Shown here: positions 47,315 to 57,085 of the stretch, in pieces
Position numbering within the stretch: position 1 is the stretch's first letter
Layout: the number at the start of each line of letters is the position of its first letter
Assembly: GCA_948695535.1 (NCBI GenBank)
Contig: CAPRTS010000005.1
Location: 4,125-68,124, forward strand
DNA: 64,000 bases
Direction: 5' to 3'
Source of the DNA: an uncultured Eubacteriales bacterium
GTDB lineage: Bacteria > Bacillota > Clostridia > Christensenellales > UBA1242
The notes under the pieces: model-generated
Seen by the model: only the letters and a program-made list of their open reading frames with translations
What the model was told of the DNA's origin: nothing
The model's database searches: none
Program-made: the position numbers and the translations under genes

Positions 47315-48405
47315 TCATAACTCAATAACCATTCTTTCTGCCATGTATGAAATATCCTGTTCATTTCTATTCATTTCAATGAAATCACTTATTTTGTGTT
47401 TAATTTTAGCTAAAACCTTACCATCATAATTATGATAAATTACTTCTATATCTTTATTTAGAAAACACAAGAAATTAATACTATATTGAGAAAGTTCTAT
47501 AATTCTTTCTTTTATAAGATCTTCTTGATAAATTTTACAGCAGTCTTTAATTATAACTATAAATTCATCTTTATTTTCTGTCTTTGTAATTAAAAAATTG
47601 TGCGCAGCAAATGCAATCTCTAAATTATTCATCCAAATTTCTGGTTTTAATTCAATATTTTTTATCTTTATTAATTCAGTATTATTATATAAAAATAATT
47701 GGAAGGCGACATATAACGCATTTGCTAACAAGGTTATTCGATTTGTAATTTTTATTAAAGTCTTTAAATCATAATTAAATGATTTATTATTTGAATAACG
47801 TCCGATTATTCTATTTTTATTAACATAATAGTCCTTATGGTCTGAGACATTTCTCCACTGAGAAATTGGTATTCCATTTACGGAAAAAAATCCATAGATC
47901 TTATCGAGATAATTTATCTTATTTCCTAATCTCGTTTCGTTATGTATGTTTATATTGTTAATAGTTTCGATGTAATAAAATACATCCACTAATGGTTTAA
48001 TAATACCTTCGACTGTGTTATTGATTCTATCAAACAAAATCCGTGTGCTTGTATATACATCTTCGAAATCAAAAATATCTTTTATACTTTGAGATGTCCA
48101 TTGTAAATTATTAAAATTTATTAATTTAGAATTTGCTAATGAAATTTGTTTTAGAAAATCATTATTCTTGGAAAAATGAGATAATTTTTATAAAAAGTTT
48201 GTAAAATATTTTTTGTTCTTTTTATCTTAGTTAAATAATTAGTATGTATTGCTAAACTAATACCATCGCCAGTTGACCTGAAAAATCTTAAAAAATCACG
48301 ATCATTTATATATTTACTTAATACCTTCTCTATTGATTCATAATCATTTTCAAATAAAATCCCCTTTTTTAAATTATTCTCCATGATTTTTTTAATTGCT
48401 TTCAT
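47315..48405 (-). CDS. Unknown operon protein, interrupted by a one-base frameshift
   Basis: Frames 48151-48405 and 47315-48037 belong together: near 48180, at a run TATAAAAATTA, one base out of step joins ...ILQTFYKK to LSHFSKNNDFLKQISLANSK...FEDVYTSTRILFDRINN, giving a protein of about 363 residues. It is helical and AT-rich, with no motif I recognise. It is the last gene of the modification/defence operon, 8 nt after the preceding gene. Either a real mutation (or phase-variable A run) or a sequencing error. Confidence 0.6.
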
Positions 48406-48412
48406 ATTGTTC

Positions 48413-48874
48413 TCACTCTAATATCAATTTTTGTTTTTCTATCCAATTTAACCAGCTTGTTACAGTACTTGCCCTTCTGTTACAGACACTAATATTATCA
48501 ACTTTATAAATAGTCGATATCAGTTCCGCAATCTCTTCTGTACTCATTTCGGTATTGTATATATATTTCATAAAAAACACTTCACCGAATACTGGCAGCG
48601 AAGTGATTTTTCTTGATAACTTTAAAACTTGCAAATCACGAGCTAACTTCCTAATTTCTCTTCCTTCTTCGGTAAAATTTCTTTTTCGATCTATAATCCC
48701 TAAAAATTCACATGCACTTACATAGTAAGAAATTTGCCTATCAGTACCAAGCGATAAATATTTCTTTAAAAATTGATTATCGTGTAAGTAGTCTTCATCT
48801 TCCATGTTAATAATTAAAAAAATTTTAACAAAATCATTTGCTTGCGGAAATGGTAACTTATTTTTTTCTTCCAT
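48413..48874 (-). CDS. Small winged-helix-like protein of the defence operon
   Basis: 153 residues. QISYYVSACEFLGIIDRKRNFTEEGREIRKL has the pattern of a winged helix, and a second similar pattern (SVCNRRASTVTSWLNWIEKQKLI) is at the C-terminus. Proteins of this sort accompany restriction and methylase genes. Its start overlaps the end of the Dam-type methylase by 17 nt. Confidence 0.6.
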   Translation of the reverse strand: MEEKNKLPFPQANDFVKIFLIINMEDEDYLHDNQFLKKYLSLGTDRQISYYVSACEFLGIIDRKRNFTEEGREIRKLARDLQVLKLSRKITSLPVFGEVFFMKYIYNTEMSTEEIAELISTIYKVDNISVCNRRASTVTSWLNWIEKQKLILE

Positions 48875-49706
48875 AAATCAATACCTCGTTTACTTTATTG
48901 CGCCTTTCTGTCTTACTATTTATAGTCCTATTTGCTTTGACCCGTTTGGTTTCATATATTATTTCGTAATTGTCAGATTTAAATAATTTTTTTACAAATT
49001 TAGTCTCATTATTAGAAATTAAAACATTGCATCCCTTTTCAATAAGAATATCACATAAATCTTTTAATCTTTCTAAATCTTTATGGGAAAAGCCTTCTTT
49101 TACATACCCAACAAAACCAGATTCTTCATAATCGTATGGAGGATCAAAATAAACCCAATCTCCAGACTCGGCCGTATCTGTAGCTTTAGCGAAATCTACC
49201 GACAACATTTTTACATCATTACCCCTTAAGTATTTAGATACATCCATAATAGTAGATTCATCACAAATCAACGGGTTTTCATATCTTCCAATTGGTGTGT
49301 TAAAAAAACCATTACTATTTACTCTGTACAGACCATTATAGCATGTTTTATTTAAATAAATTGTTCTAGCTGCTTTTTCTATATTAGTCATTTTTTTATA
49401 TTCTTCAATATTTCGATCAAGTGCCCTAACCTGATAATAATATTCTTTATTATGTTTGCTTTGATGCTCTTTAAGCTTTAGAATTAATTTTTTAGGATAA
49501 TTCTTAACTACTCTATAAGTATTAATAACTTCTTTGTTTAAATCATTAATCACACAATTAGAATGTCCTAATCTAAAAAGAACAGAACCTCCTCCCACAA
49601 ATGGTTCATAGTAAGTTTTTCCATTTAATTTAGATAATTTAATATATTTTTCAATATATGATAGTAATTGGGATTTTCCCCCTGCCCACTTTAAAAATGC
49701 TTTCAT
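48858..49706 (-). CDS. Dam-type DNA adenine methyltransferase
   Basis: 282 residues. FLKWAGGKSQLL (motif X), YYEPFVGGGSVLF (motif I), INDLN, and the catalytic DPPY (WVYFDPPYDYEE) at about 195. Alpha-type N6-adenine methylases of this group usually modify GATC. Embedded in a tight operon with a helicase-nuclease, so it most likely marks self DNA. Confidence 0.92.
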   Translation of the reverse strand: MKAFLKWAGGKSQLLSYIEKYIKLSKLNGKTYYEPFVGGGSVLFRLGHSNCVINDLNKEVINTYRVVKNYPKKLILKLKEHQSKHNKEYYYQVRALDRNIEEYKKMTNIEKAARTIYLNKTCYNGLYRVNSNGFFNTPIGRYENPLICDESTIMDVSKYLRGNDVKMLSVDFAKATDTAESGDWVYFDPPYDYEESGFVGYVKEGFSHKDLERLKDLCDILIEKGCNVLISNNETKFVKKLFKSDNYEIIYETKRVKANRTINSKTERRNKVNEVLIYGRKK

Positions 49707-49711
49707 ATTAT

Positions 49712-52210
49712 TTACCTATTTTCAAACTCCATATTATCAAAATTGCCAAAATAAAAATTACCTTTATCGATTGATTTTTTCATTAAATCTTCTTTTTTCT
49801 TTAATGCTTCATATATTTCGATATCTTTAGATTCTTTTCTATCTGCATCATAAATATTTAAGTAAATATAATAATTTGTTTTATCTGTATCTTTTATACC
49901 TAACCTATGAATGCGATCTCTTGATTGTAAATATTGATAAAGATTATAGTTCATTTCTAGATAATGTGCTTCATGGCAAGCTTTATGTAAAGAAACTGAT
50001 TCTGCTAATGTAGCAGGATTTGTTACAATAAATCTTAAATCTCCATAGTTAAATTCATCAATAATTTTATCCCGAGTATCTTGTGGTGTTTCGCCATATA
50101 TTGCCTTCGCAGAGTAACCTTCCCTATTGAGAAGATATGTAATTAAGTTTATTGTATCTACAAAGTTACACCAGATGCACGCTTTTGCATCTCTTTTTTT
50201 TATATTAGCAATGAACTTACAAAGTTTGCTTGTAAGATATTTATTGATATTTTCTTCCTTAATTTCCGAAACATTAAGCCTGTTAGTTGTATCTTGTTCA
50301 CATTTAAACGGAATACACCCAATCTCAATTAATTTTATTGCTTCTTCAAGTGGGTTTAATCGTTCCCTTTTAATATCATAATATAAACTCTTTTCTCTTT
50401 CATTTGTTTGAACATCAATTAAATGATCCGGTTCTGCCAAAGGTACATTTAGATCAAATTTATTTACTCTTATATAAAACGGATAAAGTCTTTCATTTAA
50501 TTTTAAATCTTGCAGACCTGTCTTTTTATACTTGCTATCATCTTTCTTTAAGAAAGACTCGTTCATTTGAAAATATGATTTAGTAAAATCATCATGCAAT
50601 AAACTAATCATATTAAATAAGTCAATATAACCATTAGGTAGTGGCGTACCAGTTAATGCAACACGGTATCGAGTTTTTTTGATTATGTTTTTGATGGCAT
50701 TATATTTAGGACCATCAAATTTTTTTATTCTATGGATCTCATCAAAAACGACCATTGTATCTTCTTTCACTAATTCTGCTAATTCGTTTTCTAATCTTGT
50801 TACTAATTCATAATTGACAATTATAACTCTTGATGATTTGTAGTCGTGTTGAAGTACATCAACTTTATCACTAACACGATCAGAATTAATGAGACAAAGT
50901 GGCCGCTTTAACTTTCCTTCTTTTGAAACAATCTTATATTCATCATTCCATGATTTAGCACAATTTACAGGACCTATAATTAATAATCTATTAACTTTCT
51001 TATTTATATCGGATAAAGTCGATAAATACTCAAATGCGCCCAACAATGTTGCAGTTTTTCCACTACCAGGAACCGAGAAATTTAAAGACCTTTCCATTTC
51101 TATCACGTGAATCGCAGATTGTACCTGTTTTGATTTAAGTGGTCTTTTTAACAAATTATTAATTTTAAATTCATAACCCTTAAATTGACTACTTTCAACA
51201 AATTTATCACTTTTAATATGTTTCCCTTTTCCCGCCAAAAGATTATAATCTCTATAATTTAAATTGAAAAAATCATATGCTTGTTTTGTAAGGTAAAACG
51301 AAATCTTATTATTCAAACATAGTTTTTCGAGTATATTTTTAAATTCATACATCTCGTTCGTCTTTATAATGTTTGCCGATCTATAACCCTTTTCAGTTTT
51401 ATTTAAAAAAGAATTATACGCGCCAATTTTTTTAGTGGTTAATAATTCATCAATATTAATATTTGATGTTAATATTATTGATTTATCTTCTTCTATATCA
51501 AATCTTAAATAATCCGGATTATTTTTGTACTTTTTTATATCATCGTAATCAATATTTTTGATCAACTCATCAACAATAGGGTCTGGAAGAGTTATTGTTT
51601 CTACACCGTTTTTTTTATTATTCCACATATCATCAAACAAAACGTTTAAATCACGAACAACTTCCAATTCTCTATCACTTGGTTTATCCCAATCTAATGT
51701 AACCTGAAAAGCTTCATCATTATTGGATACCGCATTTTCTGTAAAATTATTTGAACCAATATAAACTAAATTATGTATACCATCTGAAATGATTCCAAAT
51801 TTATCGTGTACAATTCCACCTTTAGGTTTATATACAAGCCTTACATCAAGTTTACCAACAGCAATAAGATACGAAAACAAGTTAATATCTTCCTCTACGC
51901 AAAGTTTTTTAATTTCAGAAACAACAATATTTTTGGAAATGTTCTCTTTTCCTCTTAAACTATAACCAGTTCTAATTTGATTTAATGTTTCCTGATTTAC
52001 ATCTTGCGAAATTATCAGTTGCATATAACCATCATTATTGGCAAACTCTGGTAATCCCTTTTTTAAATACTTAAAAATTCCAGAAGAAAAATACGCTGAC
52101 ATCCTTTTATATAATTTAGCATTATTTAATGCTTTTGAATAAAAATCTGTTACATCTTTAGGATCCGAATATAAACTTTTAAAATTTATTCGGGATAAAT
52201 CTTTACTCAT
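49712..52210 (-). CDS. PLD nuclease-SNF2 helicase fusion
   Basis: About 832 residues. N-terminal phospholipase D-type domain with HDKFGIISDGIHNLVYIGSNNFTENA (HxK...GSxN) at about 140-165. C-terminal SNF2/DEAD helicase: Walker A VPGSGKTATLLG at about 383, DEIH at about 485, TGTPLPNG, and RDRIHRLG (motif VI) near 775. One PLD motif suggests it dimerises. Likely a translocating nuclease. Start at 52210 overlaps the ParB-like gene stop (ATGAGTAA). Confidence 0.88.
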   Translation of the reverse strand: MSKDLSRINFKSLYSDPKDVTDFYSKALNNAKLYKRMSAYFSSGIFKYLKKGLPEFANNDGYMQLIISQDVNQETLNQIRTGYSLRGKENISKNIVVSEIKKLCVEEDINLFSYLIAVGKLDVRLVYKPKGGIVHDKFGIISDGIHNLVYIGSNNFTENAVSNNDEAFQVTLDWDKPSDRELEVVRDLNVLFDDMWNNKKNGVETITLPDPIVDELIKNIDYDDIKKYKNNPDYLRFDIEEDKSIILTSNINIDELLTTKKIGAYNSFLNKTEKGYRSANIIKTNEMYEFKNILEKLCLNNKISFYLTKQAYDFFNLNYRDYNLLAGKGKHIKSDKFVESSQFKGYEFKINNLLKRPLKSKQVQSAIHVIEMERSLNFSVPGSGKTATLLGAFEYLSTLSDINKKVNRLLIIGPVNCAKSWNDEYKIVSKEGKLKRPLCLINSDRVSDKVDVLQHDYKSSRVIIVNYELVTRLENELAELVKEDTMVVFDEIHRIKKFDGPKYNAIKNIIKKTRYRVALTGTPLPNGYIDLFNMISLLHDDFTKSYFQMNESFLKKDDSKYKKTGLQDLKLNERLYPFYIRVNKFDLNVPLAEPDHLIDVQTNEREKSLYYDIKRERLNPLEEAIKLIEIGCIPFKCEQDTTNRLNVSEIKEENINKYLTSKLCKFIANIKKRDAKACIWCNFVDTINLITYLLNREGYSAKAIYGETPQDTRDKIIDEFNYGDLRFIVTNPATLAESVSLHKACHEAHYLEMNYNLYQYLQSRDRIHRLGIKDTDKTNYYIYLNIYDADRKESKDIEIYEALKKKEDLMKKSIDKGNFYFGNFDNMEFENR

Positions 52211-53492
52211 CTTTTTGAGCAATCTCCAATCGAATGTTCTCCACTTGATTTACTATATCTGATAGAATTTTTTCTATCTCTGACAAAAGATTTTCAGCTG
52301 TTGTATTAGCGGCTTTAACTAATGGTTTAACATTCACATTGTCTAAACATTTTCTTGCCATCTTACACTCATTCAAAGGGATGTCGACTTGGTTTCTTGC
52401 CGAAAGCTTATTGAGTTTATTCTCATAGTTTTCCCTATCGTCTTTTGCTGTTTGACTTTCTTTATACTTTTTCAAGGCATCGATTAATTCACTTACTGTT
52501 TGTGCGCCGTTAATAATATTGATTACAGTATCTCCAACAATATTTCTGTGCTGTGTTATTAAATCATTTGTTTCATCATTATCTTTAAATATTTTCTTAA
52601 TTAGCCCATCGCGCAAATTTTGAGTCATTAATGATAAGTCCAATGTTAATAGATAATCAAAGAAAAGATGTTTTCTTGTTTCTAATTCTAATGCTGAAAG
52701 ATTTTTACTATCACGAGATAAATAATCAGACAATACTTCTAATGGCCAATAAACTTTCATATCTTCAGCGATCTGATATTCATTTTCTTTATTAATATAT
52801 TCAAGAAATTCTTCGACCAATTTACATGTTTTACAAATTTTATTGATTTTACCAGGTGTCATATCATTACCAAGAAGGTCTGCTATTGTGTTATAATCAA
52901 AACTATCCTCTTCTATTAGCTTATATATACTCATATTTTTATTGATAACGCTGTATGGAACTTTCTCATCAACACCAAATTGAACCCTTAACTCATATTC
53001 TTTAAGAAGTCTATTTGTTATTTTTTTACCATCAACTTTAATTATAGCAGCAAGAAAATAATTAAATCTTTCGTCATCCGGATGTTCCCTGTGTAGTCGT
53101 CTTAAACACGTAAATCTTCTATTACCATCTATTACGGTTCCCTCATCTAACACTACACCTGGTTCCATTTGCCCAAAATTTTCAATGTCTCTTTTTGTTG
53201 CTGAATTTCTTTCTTCATTTGTCGACCAAATAATGTTTTCGATTTCATTATTATAGTTTTCTGGATCAGTTTTTTTTAAGTCAGCAAGGTTTTTGTTTTC
53301 TTCATTTTCGAGTCTTTTAACTTCCATGAACATACGACCATTATTCAGGTTATACGTTAAAATATCAATTGGAATTTCATATACTTCATATTCCTTTGCT
53401 TCATTACTTATGATAATTTTTTTTTGTTTTGAAGTCCTTTTTATACCCCAGTCATCAAAATTTTCATTAACATTGAGATCCAAAATTTCCAT
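52203..53492 (-). CDS. ParB-like protein
   Basis: 429 residues. A ParB/sulfiredoxin-type core lies at about 95-140 (EPGVVLDEGTVIDGNRRFTCLRRLHRE; GNRR being the CTP/nuclease signature), followed by helical DNA-binding repeats and a C-terminal coiled coil. In defence islands such proteins act as DNA-binding or CTP-dependent clamps. Overlaps the upstream gene by 26 nt. Confidence 0.75.
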   Translation of the reverse strand: MEILDLNVNENFDDWGIKRTSKQKKIIISNEAKEYEVYEIPIDILTYNLNNGRMFMEVKRLENEENKNLADLKKTDPENYNNEIENIIWSTNEERNSATKRDIENFGQMEPGVVLDEGTVIDGNRRFTCLRRLHREHPDDERFNYFLAAIIKVDGKKITNRLLKEYELRVQFGVDEKVPYSVINKNMSIYKLIEEDSFDYNTIADLLGNDMTPGKINKICKTCKLVEEFLEYINKENEYQIAEDMKVYWPLEVLSDYLSRDSKNLSALELETRKHLFFDYLLTLDLSLMTQNLRDGLIKKIFKDNDETNDLITQHRNIVGDTVINIINGAQTVSELIDALKKYKESQTAKDDRENYENKLNKLSARNQVDIPLNECKMARKCLDNVNVKPLVKAANTTAENLLSEIEKILSDIVNQVENIRLEIAQKDE

Positions 53493-55908
53493 TTTTTAAT
53501 ATCTCCTCCAATTCTTTTTCATAATATTCTTTACTTAAATATACTTTATCAGATGATAGTGGACAATACAACCCAATTTCTGATAATTTTTGACTAGGTA
53601 TATCATGGCATATACCATATTCATCATTCAACAATTCCTGTAAATCAAGTAAACTAATACTTTTCTTCTCACTAAGTAAATTATAAAGTAAACTACCAAT
53701 AGTTAAATCACCTTTACTAAAAATTAACGAAGTATCAGTTTCAATGCAGGAAATTTCTTTAATAGTCATTATTATAAACTTTAAAATATGATCACCGAAA
53801 GAATTGATCAAAGTTTTTGTATCTTCATCTTTTTCCAAAATTTTTCTAAATCTACTTGAATTAATATAATCGTTAAATTCGATAATTTCTTCGGCGCTAA
53901 TACTTTTTAATACCTGGTTCTTTAATCTTTTTATTAAACTAGTTTGCCTTCTTTTTAATATATTTAAGTACTTCTGTTTAGAAATTTGAACTAGCGAGCA
54001 ATCCTCTACATACCCACAGCCCTTGTAATAAAAATATTCTTTATTCGCAATTCTACTTAATTCATTTTCATCAATGATGAAATCTAAATCTTTGATAACA
54101 TCATTGACAGCTTCATTTCTATTACTATATTCACTTAAATAAATTGACGTATTTGTTTTTGTGTACCCTAACTTCTTTAATACATTTTTATTTAACATAA
54201 CCTGCGCCCGATGACCATATTTAATATCCACCAAATCTTGTAAAAACTTATATCCTATACACCTTTTCCCTTCTAAAAAATTTTCTAAAAATCTTTTTTC
54301 TTCAATGCTGATATCATCATCTAAAGTAATTAAGCCGTCCACATTTTTATATTTTATTAGTACATTATAGAAGTTCGAAGATATTGAAGATTTTTTTAAA
54401 CCAGTTTGTTCATTAACGTAACTCAAATATTTATCGACCGTGCATGGCATTTCAAGATCAAGAATCAAATTCTCGATAAATAATTCTTTGTTGATACCTT
54501 TTACTGCTATTATCGGATTTCTGATGAAATCAATTTTGTCATTGTACTTTTCACTAAAAAGTTTTTTTAAAAGAGTAAATAATTGGTTTTCATCATTAAT
54601 ATTATTTTTTCTACACAATTCATCATTTCTATTGAAAAACCATTCAACTGAACCATATCCTTCAAATTCTGATAAATAATTGTCGCAAGATTCAGTAAAC
54701 TCATATGACAATTCTTCTGGCTTAAATAATAAAAATTCATAATATTTAACATTTAAAAATAAAGGATCTCTAGATATCATATTCGATTTTGATAGTAGAC
54801 AATTTTTCCTTATATATAATTTATCGTCATAGATTTTTTTATTATCTAAATATTCGTTAAACGCTGACGCTATACTTTCTAAATTAAAATAATGCAAATT
54901 GACAAGTAGTATAAATCGTTTAAAAATTTCAATAAAATTTTTTCTTACCAAATCTCCATCAATTATAATGAGATTTCTTTTATGTAATTCTTTTTGACCG
55001 ACTTCTGAATCATACAAATCATAATCTTCTATATACGATAATAAATCTTTCTCTGGATGTAACTTATATTTTAATTTAATATACTCTATTAAAATTATGT
55101 TGTCATACCCAAGAGTGACAAGATCTTGCGTATTTATGTCATATTGACTGAGAAACTGCCTATATTTTTCCTCATCATGGAAAACAGGATATAAAGGTAA
55201 TCGTTGTTTAATCATTAATGAAATATATTGTTTTGAAACTTTAATCTTATCAGCGACTTCTTGAAATGTGCCACCTTGCAATTTTATTAGTATTATTTTA
55301 TCTTTTTCATTTGTTGATGACGAAAAATAATCATATATTTTGGGCCTACTGATTTTTAATCCTTCAGTAGTTTCAACTATCAATTTTTGTTTAACCATTT
55401 GATTAATACACTGATCGTATTCTTCAATTTGTAACTGTTTATACTTATTTAAAATAGTAGTTTTGAGTTCGTTATTGTGCAATGTTTCTCTGCTTGAAAT
55501 TTCTTTTAATAATTCTTCTTTCAAATCCATACATGTTTCAAAACCCAGCTCTTTGAGAGCAAACATAATTCTTGATTTTGTATTACTATTAAAACTTCTG
55601 ACATCAATTATTTCTAAATTTTGAGATAATTGATTAATTGAACTACAGTAATGAGCGAGTTTATCAACAATAAGCATATTAATATCAAAATAAATCAAGC
55701 AATTAATTGAATATATATCCGCATCAATTTTCTGAAAATCTTTAATAATTGATTTTGCCGTTGGAGTTTCACCTAAAACTTTTAATATGGTTTCTTGTGT
55801 AATTATTTCATTGCCCGCTTCATTAATTACACGTAATAACGTTCTACCAGAATGTCCATAATCTATTAAATTAAGTAATCTAATATTGTGTTTTTTTATA
55901 TGATCCAT
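53467..55908 (-). CDS. Large DNA-binding protein with alpha-CTD-like and sigma-region-4-like segments
   Basis: About 813 residues from the ATG at 55908. Near residue 110 the stretch SRIMFALKELGFETCMDLKEELL looks like the helix-hairpin-helix of RNA polymerase alpha C-terminal domains; an earlier IRLLNLIDYGHSGRTLLRVIN is similar. Near 220, GGTFQEVADKIKVSKQYISLMIKQRLP is a helix-turn-helix of sigma region 4 type. The rest is helical and unassigned. First gene of the operon, probably its DNA-recognition part. Confidence 0.6.
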   Translation of the reverse strand: MDHIKKHNIRLLNLIDYGHSGRTLLRVINEAGNEIITQETILKVLGETPTAKSIIKDFQKIDADIYSINCLIYFDINMLIVDKLAHYCSSINQLSQNLEIIDVRSFNSNTKSRIMFALKELGFETCMDLKEELLKEISSRETLHNNELKTTILNKYKQLQIEEYDQCINQMVKQKLIVETTEGLKISRPKIYDYFSSSTNEKDKIILIKLQGGTFQEVADKIKVSKQYISLMIKQRLPLYPVFHDEEKYRQFLSQYDINTQDLVTLGYDNIILIEYIKLKYKLHPEKDLLSYIEDYDLYDSEVGQKELHKRNLIIIDGDLVRKNFIEIFKRFILLVNLHYFNLESIASAFNEYLDNKKIYDDKLYIRKNCLLSKSNMISRDPLFLNVKYYEFLLFKPEELSYEFTESCDNYLSEFEGYGSVEWFFNRNDELCRKNNINDENQLFTLLKKLFSEKYNDKIDFIRNPIIAVKGINKELFIENLILDLEMPCTVDKYLSYVNEQTGLKKSSISSNFYNVLIKYKNVDGLITLDDDISIEEKRFLENFLEGKRCIGYKFLQDLVDIKYGHRAQVMLNKNVLKKLGYTKTNTSIYLSEYSNRNEAVNDVIKDLDFIIDENELSRIANKEYFYYKGCGYVEDCSLVQISKQKYLNILKRRQTSLIKRLKNQVLKSISAEEIIEFNDYINSSRFRKILEKDEDTKTLINSFGDHILKFIIMTIKEISCIETDTSLIFSKGDLTIGSLLYNLLSEKKSISLLDLQELLNDEYGICHDIPSQKLSEIGLYCPLSSDKVYLSKEYYEKELEEILKNGNFGSQC

Positions 55909-55967
55909 TGTTTCCCTTTGGAATAATACCACCCAATATACTTATCGTTACAGTATTTCCACCTCTA

Positions 55968-55996
55968 AATATAATATAACCACAACTATTAGTCAA
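55968..55996 (-). promoter_or_regulatory. Promoter of the defence operon
   Basis: TTGACT (55991-55996), 17 nt, TATATT (55968-55973); about 55 nt of leader with GGG before the ATG at 55908. The divergent XRE gene starts at 56043, so the regulator may act here. Confidence 0.6.
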
Positions 55997-56042
55997 TGAT
56001 AGCTAAGTTAATCTAATTAAATGGTTAAACTATTACTATAGT

Positions 56043-56330
56043 ATGGAAAAAATTGAGATTGGTAATAAAATTCGCAGCCTAAGAATGGAAAAAGGGTTTA
56101 CTCAATACAAATTGGCGATTTTGTCGGGACAATCACCAAGTTATATTCCCGAAATTGAAAAAGGTAACAAGTGCCCCACCATCGAAGTACTTGACCATAT
56201 TTGTTATGCCTTAGGGATTACCTTAGCTGATTTTTTCTCAAAAACGACTAACCAAATTAAAGCCGACAAATTGGCCAACTTAACTCCTGAACAAAAAGCT
56301 TTATTAAACAATTTTTTAAATAGTTTATAA
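56043..56330 (+). CDS. XRE-family transcription regulator
   Basis: 95 residues. Cro/C1 helix-turn-helix at about 8-62 (IRSLRMEKGFTQYKLAILSGQSPSYIPEIEKGNKCPT), then a short helical tail. Divergent from the defence operon, which it probably controls. TATTAC lies 6 nt before the ATG with no Shine-Dalgarno. Confidence 0.88.
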   Translation: MEKIEIGNKIRSLRMEKGFTQYKLAILSGQSPSYIPEIEKGNKCPTIEVLDHICYALGITLADFFSKTTNQIKADKLANLTPEQKALLNNFLNSL

Positions 56331-56342
56331 AATTTTGATATT

Positions 56343-56531
56343 TCATTTTGCTTGTTCCTTTTGCTTGTTGTTGCTGATTGTGATTTTTACATCGTGATAA
56401 AGCAATCGGGCCAACTGTTTCGCCAGTTCTTTATCTGCCGATAATTTTGCACAACGGTTGCGACTTTCGTCATGAAAATAAATCACCGAAATGCCGGCAA
56501 AGGGGTTTGGCAAATTATCTGTTTTATACAT
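56343..56531 (-). CDS. Small accessory protein of the integrative element
   Basis: 62 residues. NLPNPFAGISVIYFHDESRNRCAKLSADKELAKQLARLLY; good AAAGGAG upstream. No known function, though it sits beside the element recombinase. The convergent XRE gene ends 12 nt away. Confidence 0.55.
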   Translation of the reverse strand: MYKTDNLPNPFAGISVIYFHDESRNRCAKLSADKELAKQLARLLYHDVKITISNNKQKEQAK

Positions 56532-57085
56532 CTTCTACTCCTTTTAATGTTGTTACACTGTTACGGGGTGGCGTGGTAATACTATACACGCCCACGGGCA
56601 AGGCGGCTGCGCCGCCATTGCCCGCAGTGCCCCTTACCTATACGCACTTCAAGCAGGGGGTGTTAAGGTTTTATTTTTATCGCCCCTACTTATAAGCACG
56701 GGGAAAGGCAAATGGCAAGGTTTTTATAAAAATGTCCCCTATCTATAACCACGAAAAATAGCAAAAGTTCACGGTTTTACAATAAATTGTTTGTAATTGT
56801 CAATTTATTTGAAATTGCGACAAAAATCCACAGGTCAAACCAGCAAGTAATATCTACATTGAAACAATGTTTTTCTGCTACCACTGTCGGCAAGCACCGT
56901 CAAGGGCGGCGATTTATCTCCCGTTAGGCATAAAACGCCGTCCACTGTGTGGCAGACCCTTGACTGTCCTTGCTGTCGCCAGTGGGACTGGTAGCCAAGC
57001 GGCAATGGCGGAGCCATCGCCTTAAATGGCGCATTACACCCACACGGTGACAATCCCCGTGGACAATGAAGAAAAGGAGTAAAAA
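56532..57085. other. Element A control region: hairpins and iteron-like repeats
   Basis: No gene. Contains a strong hairpin (56595-56624, GGGCAA-GGCGGC arms), two iteron-like units on the minus strand (CGTGG-TTATAGATAGGGG type) at 56683-56753, and a large imperfect inverted repeat at 56881-56995 with ACCGTCAAGGG/CCCTTGACTG arms. The same iterons and GTCAAG-type palindrome occur in the neighbouring element at 60.3 and 61.9 kb. Confidence 0.5.

Noticed and set aside
47315..55932. Calling the defence operon DISARM or BREX
   Set aside because: SNF2, PLD and a methylase are present, but DrmA, DrmB, PglZ and BrxC/L-like proteins are not visible and the domain fusions differ.
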